Assembly (NCBI RefSeq): GCF_027922005.1
Contig: NZ_BSEV01000034.1
Location: 1 to 57,161, forward strand
Length of the DNA: 57,161 nucleotides
Source: Streptosporangium carneum
GTDB taxonomy: Bacteria > Actinomycetota > Actinomycetes > Streptosporangiales > Streptosporangiaceae
Direction of reading: 5' to 3'
Part shown: piece after piece, positions 7,876 to 16,473 of the stretch
Numbering within the stretch: the first letter of the stretch is position 1
Layout of the letters: the number at the start of each line of letters is the position of its first letter
Translations under genes and position numbers: made by a program
Notes under the pieces: model-generated
Told to the model about the DNA's origin: nothing
The model's input: the letters and a program-made list of their open reading frames with translations, nothing else
Database searches by the model: none

Positions 7876-8613
7876 TCACCAGTGGGGGTTCACGGTGGCG
7901 CTGACCTCGCCTTTCGCCTCCCGTCCCCGCCGGGAACCGGCGTATGCGGCGACCCGCACCTCCTGCAGCCACCCGGAGGGCCGCAGCGCCGGGTGGCTGT
8001 TCATGACCGGGTCGAAGCCCTCCGGCTCACCGGCGTCGCGAGGCAGGGGGGTGTGGACGCTCAGCCACGCCAGCGGACGCCTGTCGGCGCCGTCCACGCC
8101 GAGGACGAAGACCAGGGGTCTTTCCGCCACGGCTTCCGCGAGGAGGCGGGTGTTCGCGCGCACCCTCCTGGTCGGGTCGCCCGGGACCGCGAGGAAACGC
8201 AGCCGTTCTCCCGCGTGGTCGTAGGGCAGAACCGTGGAGTAGGTCGCCGAGGCGAAGTCGCCGCGCGGGGTCAGCAGCCATCCCGGCCAGAGGGCCGACG
8301 CGAGCAGCAGGTCGAGGTCGCCTCCCGCCCCTCCGGCGCCCGGCAGGCGGACGGCCAGGCCGAGCACGTCGGGCAGGGGTCGGGGAAGGAACCCCGCCCT
8401 GGACAGGCGGACGATCGCGTCGTGGTCGTCGGGCCCGTCGAGAGCCGGAACGCCGAGCATCGGATGGCCGACCACGTGAAGCGTGGCGAGGAAGGACTCG
8501 CCGTCGGCGTGCACGGCGCGGCCGCCGCGCGCCGCGGCGATCCTGCGGGCGACGGTCCTGGCCGCGCTCGCCGTCCTCGAGGACGTGAAGGGCGTCGCCG
8601 ACATGGCGGTCAC
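7876..8613 (-). CDS. Conserved actinobacterial protein of unknown function
   Basis: 245 residues, soluble, without signal peptide. Recognisable blocks are ARGGRAVHADGESF (about 28-41), VRLSRAGFLPRPLPDVLGLA (68-87) and a TYSTVLPYDHAG segment. Related actinobacterial proteins are, from memory, often labelled phosphodiesterase without proof. The order of an RLSRA block followed by a D-x-x-GLAVR block recalls the catalase fold, but the haem ligands cannot be assigned by eye. It is divergent from acetate kinase across a repeat-rich gap. Confidence 0.6.
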   Translation of the reverse strand: MTAMSATPFTSSRTASAARTVARRIAAARGGRAVHADGESFLATLHVVGHPMLGVPALDGPDDHDAIVRLSRAGFLPRPLPDVLGLAVRLPGAGGAGGDLDLLLASALWPGWLLTPRGDFASATYSTVLPYDHAGERLRFLAVPGDPTRRVRANTRLLAEAVAERPLVFVLGVDGADRRPLAWLSVHTPLPRDAGEPEGFDPVMNSHPALRPSGWLQEVRVAAYAGSRRGREAKGEVSATVNPHW

Positions 8614-8789
8614 GAACCGGGTGGCGCGGCGACCGGCCGGACGGCGGGGGATCCTGTGACGGCCTCGCCCCGGGAGCCGGAGCCCTGTGGGGCGGGAGAG
8701 CGTTTCGGCGTGCGGTTGGTGACGAGTGCCTTCATCGGCGTCCTCCTCGTCTCGGTGTGTCGTCAGTCGCCATACCCGCTGTCAGGCCT

Positions 8790-9046
8790 CGAAACGAGCC
8801 TGCCGCCCCCTCCGCGTCCCTTTCCGCCCGGGATGGGGCAGCCGCTCTTTTCGTGTCCCTTTCCGTCCGGGACGGGTCGGCCGCTCTCTCCGTGACCTTT
8901 CCCGCTCGGGACGAGCCTGCCGCCCCCTCCGTGTCCCTCCCCGTCCGGGACGGGTCGGCCGCCCTTCCTGTGACCTTTTCCGCCCGGGGAGCGGTCCGCC
9001 GCCCTCCCTGTGCCTCCCGGCCTCGGGACGGGGTCCCGTTTGCCCC
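8790..9046. repeat. 39-bp tandem repeat array upstream of acetate kinase
   Basis: About six degenerate 39-base units start at 8813, 8852, 8891, 8930, 8969 and 9008, each beginning near CGTGTCCCTTTCCG, with a partial unit from 8790. The period is 13 codons, and the frame through the array is open into acetate kinase, giving 13-residue repeats such as VRDGSAALPVTFS. It occupies most of the 458-base gap between 8613 and 9072. Confidence 0.8.
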
Positions 9047-9071
9047 GTGTTCCCCCGGGCACGCGGACACC

Positions 9072-10187
9072 ATGGCAACCACCACCGGACAGGCGGTGCT
9101 CACCGTCAACGCGGGGTCGTCCAGTCTCCAGCTCCATGTCGTCCGCGACGGGCGGGTCCTGCGCGCCGAGCACAGCGAGCGGAGTCCCGACCCGGACACC
9201 GTCGGGCGGACGCTGAGGGACTTCCTCGGCGCGTCGCCCGGCTGCGATCCCGTGGCGGTGGGCCACCGGCTGGTGCACGGCGGCGACGCCGTACGGCGTC
9301 CGACGGTCGCCGACGACGGCGTGCTCGCCGCGGTGCGCGAGTACGCCGATCTCGCGCCGCTGCACGTTCCGCCCGCCCTCGACCTCGTCGAGGCGTGCGG
9401 GCGCGAGCTGCCCGGCGTCCCGCACGTGCTCTGCCCGGACACCGCCTTCCACGCCGACCTGCCCGAGAGCGCGGCGACCTACGCGCTGCCACGGGAGTGG
9501 CGCAGCCGGTACGGCCTGCGCCGCTACGGCTTCCACGGGCTGTCGTACGCCTGGGCGCTGCGGCGGGCGGCCGAGATCCTCGGACGACCGGCCACGGCCC
9601 TGAACATGGTCCTCACCCACCTCGGCGGGGGATCCTCGGTGTGCGCGGTCCGCGAAGGACGCAGCGTGGACACCTCCATGGGCTTCACGCCGCTCGAAGG
9701 AGTGCCGATGAGCAAGCGGTCGGGCAGCGTCGACCCGGGCATGCTGCTGTGGCTGCTGTCGGGATCCCGCCTGTCGCTGGAGGAACTGCGCGACGGGCTG
9801 GAGCACCGGTCGGGGCTGCTGGGACTGTCGGGTGGCAGGTCCGGCGACACCAGGGAGCTGGTCGGCTCCGACGATCCCGAGGCGGCGCTGGCGCTGGAGG
9901 TGTTCACGCACCGGGTGGGCAGGGAGATCGCCGCCGCCGCGACAAGCCTGGACAGGGTGGACGCGCTGGTCTTCACCGGGGAGATCGGCTGGGACCAGCC
10001 GGAGGTCCGCGACGCCGTCTGCCGCAGGCTGGGACCGCTGGGCGTCGAGCCGCCCGCTCTCGCCCAGGTGGAGGCGGACGGGACGGTGAGCCCGCCTGAC
10101 GCGGCCGTGCCGGTGCTGGTCGTCAGGCCGAGGGAGGAACTGCAGCTCGCCCGTGACACCCTGGGCGCGCTCGGCGGGGCGGGGTAG
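9072..10187 (+). CDS. ackA: Acetate kinase
   Basis: 371 residues from ATG 9072. Converts acetate and ATP to acetyl phosphate and ADP, or the reverse, in the cytosol. Family motifs: TVNAGSSSLQ (11-20, phosphate binding), HRLVHGG (65-71), PDTAFH with Asp123, RRYGFHG (150-156), LTHLGGGSSV and SMGFTPLEGVPMSKRSG. It is somewhat short against the usual 395-400 residues. The frame stays open to 8757, which would add 105 repetitive residues; family alignment places the true start at 9072. No phosphotransacetylase gene is adjacent, which is unusual. Confidence 0.9.
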   Translation: MATTTGQAVLTVNAGSSSLQLHVVRDGRVLRAEHSERSPDPDTVGRTLRDFLGASPGCDPVAVGHRLVHGGDAVRRPTVADDGVLAAVREYADLAPLHVPPALDLVEACGRELPGVPHVLCPDTAFHADLPESAATYALPREWRSRYGLRRYGFHGLSYAWALRRAAEILGRPATALNMVLTHLGGGSSVCAVREGRSVDTSMGFTPLEGVPMSKRSGSVDPGMLLWLLSGSRLSLEELRDGLEHRSGLLGLSGGRSGDTRELVGSDDPEAALALEVFTHRVGREIAAAATSLDRVDALVFTGEIGWDQPEVRDAVCRRLGPLGVEPPALAQVEADGTVSPPDAAVPVLVVRPREELQLARDTLGALGGAG

Positions 10188-10247
10188 CGGCGGCTGAGGG
10201 GGAAAGCGCACGTCAGATGGGGAACAGCGGGGACCAGAGGGGGAACT

Positions 10248-10706
10248 GTGAAACGCGATCTCGTCAACGGAGCTGTGAGCGGGGTGCTCGCCACCGCCGT
10301 GATGAGCACGGTGATGCTCGCCGGGGACCGGGCCGGTCTGATGCCGGACCAGCCGCCGCGGCGCATCGCCCGCGCCTTCATGCCCGGCCATCGGCACCGT
10401 CCGAAGCGAGGGGAGGGCGTGCTGGGCGCGATCAGCCATTTCGGCTTCGGCGGTGTGTGCGGAGCCCTGTTCGCCCTGCCCTGGGAGGGACGCCGCGCGC
10501 CGCTGACGGTGGGCGTCGGCTACGGGCTGGCCATCTGGCTCGTCAGCTACCAGGGCTGGGTGCCGGCCCTCGGCATCCTGCCGCCGATCTCCAGTGACCG
10601 GCCCGGGCGTCCCGTGGTGATGGCGGCGGGTCACGTGGTGTACGGCGTCGTGCTCGCACTCGCCGTCAACGGTCTCAACGCCGCTCTGGGGTCCCGCCGC
10701 CCCTGA
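10248..10706 (+). CDS. Small integral membrane protein
   Basis: 152 residues from GTG 10248 with AGAGGGGGAA just upstream. About four hydrophobic segments are visible (about 8-25, 62-80, 90-110 and 125-145), with a basic loop (HRHRPKRGEG) between the first two. It resembles small DUF1440/DUF6789-type membrane proteins, though I cannot confirm the family. It lies 60 bases after acetate kinase on the same strand and may share its transcript. Function unknown. Confidence 0.65.
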   Translation: MKRDLVNGAVSGVLATAVMSTVMLAGDRAGLMPDQPPRRIARAFMPGHRHRPKRGEGVLGAISHFGFGGVCGALFALPWEGRRAPLTVGVGYGLAIWLVSYQGWVPALGILPPISSDRPGRPVVMAAGHVVYGVVLALAVNGLNAALGSRRP

Positions 10707-10864
10707 TGTCCGCCTCGCCGCGGCGGGGAGGGGGGAGGCCGTCTCTCGCCGGGTGATGACCGTGGAGACGGCGGAAGGTGTGTCGTCCTGCCGTACGGCC
10801 CGTCTGGTTCCGCCTCGCCGCGGGGCCGGGCGCGGGCGAGGCGTCGTGGTCTGGGCGTCGTGGT

Positions 10865-11170
10865 CTAGGCCGTCGGAGCGGGTTCGACGGCGGGCTTGAG
10901 GTGGCCGCCGTGCTCGTCGTGGTGGTCGGCGTCGGCGTCGTCGAACCAGAGGCCGCCGTCCGCGAGGTAGCGGAAGCGGATCGGCTGCTGTGACGGGACG
11001 GTGAGAGTCACCTGGTAGGTGCCGTTGTCCTTGCGCTCCATCGGGTGAGCGTAGGGGTCCCAGCCGTTGAAGTCGCCGACCAGCGAGACTCCGCCGAGCG
11101 GCCGCTCGAACGGCACGGTGAAGGTGAGTTTGACCTTCCCGTTCTTGGTGGGCTTACCACGTTTGATCAT
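10865..11170 (-). CDS. Isoamylase early-set (CBM48-like) glycogen-binding protein
   Basis: 101 residues from ATG 11170, preceded by AGGAG. Nearly the whole protein is one CBM48/AMPK-beta-like domain: KLTFTVPFERPLGGVSLVGD, then FNGWDPYAHPM, then YQVTLTVPSQQPIRFRYLAD and WFDDADADHHDEHGG. Such stand-alone early-set domains bind glycogen or starch-like glucans or act as scaffolds. The N-terminal 12 residues are basic. It is monocistronic and divergent from the kinase-like gene at 11509. Confidence 0.85.
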   Translation of the reverse strand: MIKRGKPTKNGKVKLTFTVPFERPLGGVSLVGDFNGWDPYAHPMERKDNGTYQVTLTVPSQQPIRFRYLADGGLWFDDADADHHDEHGGHLKPAVEPAPTA

Positions 11171-11309
11171 CGATTTTCTCCTGACTTCACTGTCTCCGTA
11201 GGTAACCGGCCGTGTTCCCGCCCGCGGCCGACACGAAGGTCGCGTCTGCTCCACGAGCGCGTGTCCCGCGTGGCAGGCCGCGATCGGGAAGCCGACATCC
11301 GGGTCACGG

Positions 11310-11345
11310 CTGGCGGTAACGATCCACATGGATGGTTACCGCCAG
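11310..11345. promoter_or_regulatory. Strong 16-bp hairpin in divergent intergenic region
   Basis: Arms 11310-11325 and 11330-11345 (starting CTGGCGGTAAC) pair over 16 bases with one mismatch around a 4-base loop. The site lies 140 bases upstream of the CBM48 gene and 164 bases upstream of the kinase-like gene, so it is not a terminator of either. It may be an operator or a leader structure. The rest of the 338-base gap shows nothing else I can name. Confidence 0.6.
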
Positions 11346-11508
11346 TCATCGCGCGACAACACGGGCCGTCGATTTTTGAGCGGGATCACGTCCGACCTTG
11401 ACTAGATCGTGATGCTTGACCGGTTCAGGTTGAACATGACCATGCCTGTATGGATCTCCAGTGACGTGACGGAAGCCCTGAGTGCGGTTACATCGGTAAA
11501 GATGTCCC

Positions 11509-12138
11509 GTGGACATACGGCCTATCTCACCATCGCTCCTTGTGGAGGAGCTCGCCGACCGGATAGCGGCCGCGCCCCGCTCCTCCTGGGTGCGGGTCGC
11601 CTTCGACGGCGCGCCCGCGGCGCGTCCCGGACGGCTGGCGGACGATCTGGTCGACCCCCTGCGCCTTCGCGGGCGCGAGGTGCTCCGGGTGTCCTCGGAC
11701 GACTTCCTGCGCCCCGCGTCGCTCCGCTTCGAGTACGGCAAGACCGATCCCGACGCCTTCTACGCCGACTGGCTCGACACCGGAGCCCTGGTCCGCGAGG
11801 TTCTCGGCCCGCTGGAGCCCGGCCGTTCCGGCAGGGTGCTGCCCACGCTGTGGGACACCAGGATCGACAGGGCGACACGCGCGCCGTACGTCACCGTGCC
11901 GGAGGGCGGAGTGCTGCTGCTCGACGGGGCGCTGCTGCTGGGCCGGGGACTCCCGTTCGACCTGACCGTGCATCTGTGGCTGTCGCCCGGCGCGCTCGCC
12001 CGGCGCACCGACGAGGAGCGACGGTGGACGTTGCCCGCCTACGCGAGGTACGAACGCGAGGCCGAACCGCTGGACGTCGCCGACGTCGTCGTCCGCGTCG
12101 ACGATCCCCGCCATCCCGCGGTGGTCGAACGGCCGTGA
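11509..12138 (+). CDS. Uridine kinase-like protein with degenerate P-loop
   Basis: 209 residues from GTG 11509; no strong ribosome site is visible, so the start is uncertain. The fold pattern matches actinobacterial uridine/phosphoribulokinase-like proteins: SSDDFLRPA (62-70), YADWLDTGALVREVL, LLLDGALLLG and a lid region RRTDEERRW. The expected Walker A (GxxxxGKS/T) is replaced by FDGAPAARPG, with no Lys. The family commonly shows such a degenerate loop, so it may bind nucleotide differently or be inactive. Monocistronic. Confidence 0.7.
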   Translation: MDIRPISPSLLVEELADRIAAAPRSSWVRVAFDGAPAARPGRLADDLVDPLRLRGREVLRVSSDDFLRPASLRFEYGKTDPDAFYADWLDTGALVREVLGPLEPGRSGRVLPTLWDTRIDRATRAPYVTVPEGGVLLLDGALLLGRGLPFDLTVHLWLSPGALARRTDEERRWTLPAYARYEREAEPLDVADVVVRVDDPRHPAVVERP

Positions 12139-12301
12139 GACGGACCGTGGGCTGAGGGCCGCGGACCGGCGGGACGCGGGTTCGCCGCGGCGTGGCGGCC
12201 ACGCGTCCCAACCGTGTTCACGGCCGTCCGGGGCGCCGGTGCTCCGAGCGGATCGGCGCGGGTGACCGGCCGTGATCCGGCGAAGGGTTTCGTGCGGGGC
12301 G

Positions 12302-12595
12302 CTACACTCCGGCGCGCGACGGCATTCTGCCTTCGGTGTAGCTGGTCTCGACCAGCTCTTCGCGTGCCGCCCGGCCGGTCTCGTGGGTCTCCTCGATGCG
12401 CAGGGCGACGCCCAGCGCGAAGAAGGTCGGAGCCCACTGGCCGACGAAGATCCCCCACCGGTCGGCCCGGTCCGTTCCCGCGTGCTCCACCGACCTCGAC
12501 GTCAGCCAGGACGCGAAGGACAGGCCGATCGAGGCGAACCCGGCCGCGTACATCGCGCTGGACTTTATACCCATTTTGTGAAGCCTGCTGATCAT
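12302..12595 (-). CDS. Small membrane protein
   Basis: 97 residues with two predicted membrane segments (about 10-30, SSAMYAAGFASIGLSFASW, and 48-66, WGIFVGQWAPTFFALGVAL) and a charged C-terminal tail. The N-terminus MISRLHKMGIK is basic, giving a cytoplasmic N-terminus. Such proteins are common in Streptosporangiaceae-like genomes without assigned role. It follows the coiled-coil gene at 12911-12675 on the same strand after 79 bases. Confidence 0.65.
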   Translation of the reverse strand: MISRLHKMGIKSSAMYAAGFASIGLSFASWLTSRSVEHAGTDRADRWGIFVGQWAPTFFALGVALRIEETHETGRAAREELVETSYTEGRMPSRAGV

Positions 12596-12674
12596 TTCTC
12601 CCCCTGATGTTGTTCGCTGTTATCGGTACCCTTTCGCGTTATGTGTAATCGAATGTCCGATATCAGGGGTCAGC

Positions 12675-12911
12675 TCAGGAGTCCTGCGCGTTGACGCGGT
12701 CGTTGTCGGCGATTCGCCTGAGCAGGCTCTCCCGCCGCTCCTCCAACTCGTCGGCCAGGCCCTCCTGCTGGTCGGCCATGCTGATCAGCGCTGACCGCTC
12801 GGCGGCGTCCGTCGGACCGATCTCACCGACCTGCTCGCGCAGGCCGGCGGCTTCGGCGCGGAGCCTGGCCAGGTCCTTCTCGACTTGGCGGAGTTCATCG
12901 TGGATGCTCAT
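12675..12911 (-). CDS. Small coiled-coil protein
   Basis: 78 residues from ATG 12911. The composition is almost entirely helix-forming, with heptad-like stretches DELRQVEKDLARLRAEAAGL (5-24) and EGLADELEERRESLLRRIAD (50-69), separated by a short break at PTDAAERS. No membrane segment or known domain. It is probably a dimeric coiled-coil adaptor. Together with the following small membrane gene it could form a two-gene unit. Confidence 0.6.
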   Translation of the reverse strand: MSIHDELRQVEKDLARLRAEAAGLREQVGEIGPTDAAERSALISMADQQEGLADELEERRESLLRRIADNDRVNAQDS

Positions 12912-13217
12912 CCGCTCTCCATACCCGCATCCCGGCTCCGGACTCCACGCCTGGGGCCGAGTGGCGCGGAGTCCGGTGGGAGCCGCCGCGACCTGGGTGT
13001 TCCGGGCGTCCCGCCTGCCGGACGGCTCCCGCCGCGCCGCGCGGTTCGGGGTGATTACGGAGGGGAGCGGGTCCCGCCCCACATGAACAAAGATCTCCAT
13101 TAGAACAAGATCCAATGTCATCCGTATATCCAAACCAAGGATAATGCTGCCAAAGTTGTACGATCCGCGTCTGAAATATGAAACCGTTGCACCGTCCACG
13201 GGTGACAGGGAGCGATC
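12912..13217. other. 306-base gap with AT-rich promoter region
   Basis: The left part is ordinary GC-rich sequence. From about 13080 to 13200 the base composition drops sharply (for example AACAAGATCCAATGTCAT), marking the promoter of the XRE regulator at 13218. I cannot pick a secure -35/-10 pair and see no clear palindrome. Confidence 0.5.
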
Positions 13218-14126
13218 ATGGGCATACACCATGCCGAAGACGGTGCGGTGGGCGGTGTCCTCGCCCATTCGGGCGGCGGCCCCACCATTCTGCGAATCCT
13301 GTTGGGCGCTCAACTGCGCAGGCTGCGCAATGCCAAGGGCGTTTCCCGGGAAGACGCCGGATACGCCATCCGAGCCTCCCACGCCAAGATCAGCCGCCTC
13401 GAGCTGGGCCGGGTCGGCTTCAAGGAGCGCGACGTCGCGGACCTGCTGACCCTGTACGGCGTGACCGACCCCGACGACAGGGCGCCGCTGCTCGCGCTGG
13501 TGCGGCAGGCCAACGCGCCCGGCTGGTGGCACAAGTACGGCGACATCCTGCCGAGCTGGTTCCAGGTGTACGTCGGGCTCGAGGAGGCGGCCTCGGTCGT
13601 GCGGACCTACGAGGTCCAGTTCGTCCCGGGTCTCCTGCAGAGCGCCGACTACGCCCGCGCGGTCATCATGCTCGTCCACGGCACCGCCTCCGCCGCGGAG
13701 ATCGACCGTCGCGTCGCCCTCCGCATGGCCAGGCAGGAGCGTCTGAACGGGCCGAACGCGCCGACGGTGTGGGCCGTCGTGGACGAGGCCGTGCTCCGGC
13801 GACCCATCGGCGGACCGGAGGTGCTGGCCGCGCAGATCGACCACCTGCTGCGGATCACCGAGCTGCCCAACGTCAGGCTGCAGATCATGCCGTTCCACCG
13901 GGGCGGTCACGCCGCGGCGGGCGGCCCGTTCTCCATCCTGCGCTTCCCCGACCGCGACCTGCCCGACGTGGTCTACATGGAGCAGCTCACCAGCGCCCTC
14001 TACGTGGAGAAGCGCGACGAGACCGACCACTACACGCAGGTCATGGACAGCCTGTGCGTCCAGGCCTACTCGGTGTCCGCCAGCAAGCAGTTCCTGCGGG
14101 ACCTGCGCGCGGAGGCGTCAGGCTGA
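13218..14126 (+). CDS. XRE-family regulator with DUF5753 domain
   Basis: 302 residues from ATG 13218, with AGGGAG 5 bases upstream. The N-terminal helix-turn-helix (about 28-85, LGAQLRRLRNAKGVSREDAG then ISRLELGRVGFKERDV) is followed by a DUF5753 domain (about 105-295) with the YEVQFVPGLLQSADYARA signature. Such proteins regulate development or secondary metabolism and usually pair with a small DUF397 partner; none is present here. The 3' end overlaps the convergent methyltransferase gene by 9 bases. Confidence 0.88.
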   Translation: MGIHHAEDGAVGGVLAHSGGGPTILRILLGAQLRRLRNAKGVSREDAGYAIRASHAKISRLELGRVGFKERDVADLLTLYGVTDPDDRAPLLALVRQANAPGWWHKYGDILPSWFQVYVGLEEAASVVRTYEVQFVPGLLQSADYARAVIMLVHGTASAAEIDRRVALRMARQERLNGPNAPTVWAVVDEAVLRRPIGGPEVLAAQIDHLLRITELPNVRLQIMPFHRGGHAAAGGPFSILRFPDRDLPDVVYMEQLTSALYVEKRDETDHYTQVMDSLCVQAYSVSASKQFLRDLRAEASG

Positions 14127-14915
14127 CCTGCGGCCCACGCCGCCGAGCACGATCATGCCCGTTGAGGGAGCCTCCATGCGGGGGCGCCACTTCGTGATGT
14201 CCACCAGGCCGGGCTCGACCAGGTCGAACCCGTCGAAGAACGGCAGGATCTCCTCGTGGCGGCGCAGGTCGACCGCCACCGGTCCTCCCGCCAGGGCGGC
14301 GCGGGCCCGGTCGACCGCCTCCTGGCTCCCCTCGGCGCTCGGCTGGGCGATGGCGAGGTGGCTGCCCTCGACCATGCGCTCGCGGAAGGCGCGGACGATC
14401 CTCGCGGGCTCCTCCGCGCCGGGGAACAGCTGCAGCACCGCGATGAACAGCACCCCGACCGGCTCGTCGAAGTCGATGAGCCGCAGCAGGTCAGGATGGG
14501 CGAGGATGCTCTCGGGCTCCCGGAGGTCCGCGCGGATGGAGGTCAGCCGGCTGTCGGTGGCCAGGAGCACGTCGTTGTGGACCGAGACGATGGGGTCGTT
14601 GTCGACGTAGACCACCCGTGTCTCCGGGGCGGTCTCACGGGCGATCTCGTGCACGTTCGGCGAAGTCGGGATGCCCGCGCCCAGGTCGATGAACTGCCGG
14701 ATGCCCGCCTGGGCCATCAGCTCGACCGACCGGCTCAGGAAGAGCCGGTTCGCCCTGGCGAGAACGGGATAGTCGGGCACCTGAGCGACGATCCTGTCCG
14801 CGTACTCTCGGTCGACGGCGTAGTTGTTCTTGCCGCCGAGGACGTAGTCGTACACGCGTGCCACGTGCGGGGTGCCGGTGTCGATGCCGTCGGGAGGTGA
14901 CTGATCATGACTCAC
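14118..14915 (-). CDS. SAM-dependent methyltransferase (DUF574 type)
   Basis: 265 residues, complete. N-terminal signature PHVARVYDYVLGGKNNYAVD (17-36), SAM-binding motif FIDLGAGIPTSPNVHE and the acidic loop VVYVDNDPIV. This is the actinomycete S-adenosylmethionine-dependent methyltransferase family often found in many copies, often next to DUF5753/DUF397 regulators, with unknown substrates. It overlaps the regulator gene tail to tail, so mutual antisense effects are possible. Confidence 0.88.
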   Translation of the reverse strand: MSHDQSPPDGIDTGTPHVARVYDYVLGGKNNYAVDREYADRIVAQVPDYPVLARANRLFLSRSVELMAQAGIRQFIDLGAGIPTSPNVHEIARETAPETRVVYVDNDPIVSVHNDVLLATDSRLTSIRADLREPESILAHPDLLRLIDFDEPVGVLFIAVLQLFPGAEEPARIVRAFRERMVEGSHLAIAQPSAEGSQEAVDRARAALAGGPVAVDLRRHEEILPFFDGFDLVEPGLVDITKWRPRMEAPSTGMIVLGGVGRRSA

Positions 14916-14947
14916 GAGCTGAGTGTAGTCATCCCATCCAGGGTGAT

Positions 14948-16354
14948 CTAGGACGATTGTCGGCTGTCTCCGGTCATGCGCGCGCCGACCGCGTCCTTCG
15001 TCTCCGCCGCGTCGCCGGGGGCCGTGGCCGTCTCAGTGGCCGTCTCAGTGGCCGTCTCCGTGACCGTTTCTGTGGCTGTCTCCGTGACCGGCCTGGCCAG
15101 CAGGAGCGGGCGGGCGAGCAGACCGGCGGCGACGGCGAGGAACATGACCGTCGCCACGTTGAGACCGCCCCAGCCGAGCAGGGCGAGCAGCGCGCCCGCG
15201 GACACCGACCCCGCGGTCGCCCCCGCCGCGCCGAGCAGCTCGGCCACGGCCTGGGCGCGTGCCCGCTCGGACGGCAGGTAGGCGTGCACGACGAGGCTTC
15301 CGCCGGTGACCGACAGGAAGTTCCAGCCCACCCCCACCAGGGCCAGGGCGACCACGAAGTGCGGGCGGCTGTCGCCCGTCACGGCGAGAGCGGCCCCCGC
15401 GGCGGTCAGGAGGGCCCCGGCCGCCGCTCCCGCCGTGGCGCCGTACCTGTCCACGATCCGCCCGGACAGGGGGGCGGTGACGAACATGCCGACCAGGTGC
15501 CACTGGACCACCATCGCGCCGTCGGCGACGGTGTGGTGGTGCGCCACGGCGGCCAGCGGAGAGGCCGTCATCAACAGCATCATCGCGAACTGCCCGGCGG
15601 CCGCGCAGCCGACGCCCGCGATGAAGATCGGCCGGGTGAGCACCGCGAGCACGGGCCGCGTCGCCGCGCCCGTGACCCGGCCGGACCCGCCGGACGGCGC
15701 GGAGGACACAGTGGAGGGCGTGGCGGAAGGCGCGGCGGAGGGCGCGACGGGCGCGACGCGCAGGAGCAGCAACGTGAGGGCGGAGCACACGGCGAGCGCC
15801 GCCACGACCAGGTAGGACCCGGCGAAGGGCTCGGACAGCACGTCCTGCCCGGCGGTCGCGACGAACGGCCCGGTGATCGCCGCGACGACGCCCGCCGCCA
15901 TCACGGTCGACAGGGCCCTGGTCCGCCTGTGCGGCAGGGCGTCGTCCGCGGCGGCGTACCGGTAGTAGCCGCTGAAGGACTGGTAGAGGCCGATGGCGGC
16001 GGTGCCCAGGCACAGCAGCCAGAAAGAGTGGATCATCACGGCCACGACGGACGTCAGCCCGGACAGCAGCCCGGCGGCCGAGCCGAGCAGGAAGCCCGTG
16101 CGCCTGCCGACCCGTGCCATCAGTGCGGACGCCGGATAGGAGCCGAGCGCCGTCGCCACGGTGATCAGGGCGAAGGGGGCCGTGGCCAGCGCCGGGGTGG
16201 GGGCGAGCCGCATCCCGGCCAGGCCGGTGACAGTCAGGTCGATCGCCGCGCCGCACATCGCCAGCGCCTGCGCGACGGTCAGCACAGTCAGGTTCAGCCG
16301 CCTCCGTCCGGCTCCTGACGCTCCGGCCTCGTCCTGCTCGGTGGTGTCGCTCAC
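14948..16354 (-). CDS. MFS transporter
   Basis: 468 residues with about 12 hydrophobic segments. The loop 2-3 motif appears as ALMARVGRRTGFLLGS (about 77-92). The central loop (about 200-230) is Ser/Pro/Ala-rich. The C-terminal tail is a Thr-Glu repeat (VTETATET type) encoded by 12-base repeats. It is divergent from a GlxA-type AraC regulator with 119 bases between, so it is probably that regulator's target. It likely exports a small molecule; substrate unknown. Confidence 0.85.
   Translation of the reverse strand: MSDTTEQDEAGASGAGRRRLNLTVLTVAQALAMCGAAIDLTVTGLAGMRLAPTPALATAPFALITVATALGSYPASALMARVGRRTGFLLGSAAGLLSGLTSVVAVMIHSFWLLCLGTAAIGLYQSFSGYYRYAAADDALPHRRTRALSTVMAAGVVAAITGPFVATAGQDVLSEPFAGSYLVVAALAVCSALTLLLLRVAPVAPSAAPSATPSTVSSAPSGGSGRVTGAATRPVLAVLTRPIFIAGVGCAAAGQFAMMLLMTASPLAAVAHHHTVADGAMVVQWHLVGMFVTAPLSGRIVDRYGATAGAAAGALLTAAGAALAVTGDSRPHFVVALALVGVGWNFLSVTGGSLVVHAYLPSERARAQAVAELLGAAGATAGSVSAGALLALLGWGGLNVATVMFLAVAAGLLARPLLLARPVTETATETVTETATETATETATAPGDAAETKDAVGARMTGDSRQSS
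15024..15090. repeat. 12-bp in-frame tandem repeat in MFS C-terminal tail
   Basis: Five and a half copies of a 12-base unit (GTGGCCGTCTCA and variants) encode a repeated Thr-Glu-Thr-Ala/Val tail on the reverse strand. The copy number could change without frameshift. Confidence 0.85.
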
Positions 16355-16424
16355 GGTGCTCCTCGTCGCTGTACGCCTGCGTTCCGGCTACGGCCGCGGT
16401 CGTTGCCGTTGCCGGAGACAAGTC

Positions 16425-16438
16425 TCTGGCCTGCCAGA
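16425..16438. promoter_or_regulatory. Palindrome between MFS and AraC-type regulator
   Basis: TCTGGCCTGCCAGA has 6-base arms and a 2-base centre and lies in the 119-base divergent gap, 70 bases from the MFS start and 35 bases from the regulator start. It is a candidate operator for the GlxA-type regulator; the palindrome itself is certain. Confidence 0.45.
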
Positions 16439-16473
16439 CGACAGGAGATAGTGGCTGAAAAGCATAAAAAGGT

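Noticed and set aside
8757..9071. Upstream extension of acetate kinase as the true N-terminus
   Set aside because: The extension is a tandem repeat without resemblance to the family; the conserved kinase starts right after ATG 9072.
8726..10634. Long frames overlapping acetate kinase on both strands
   Set aside because: They are Arg/Pro/Gly-rich shadows of the ackA reading frame with no domains.
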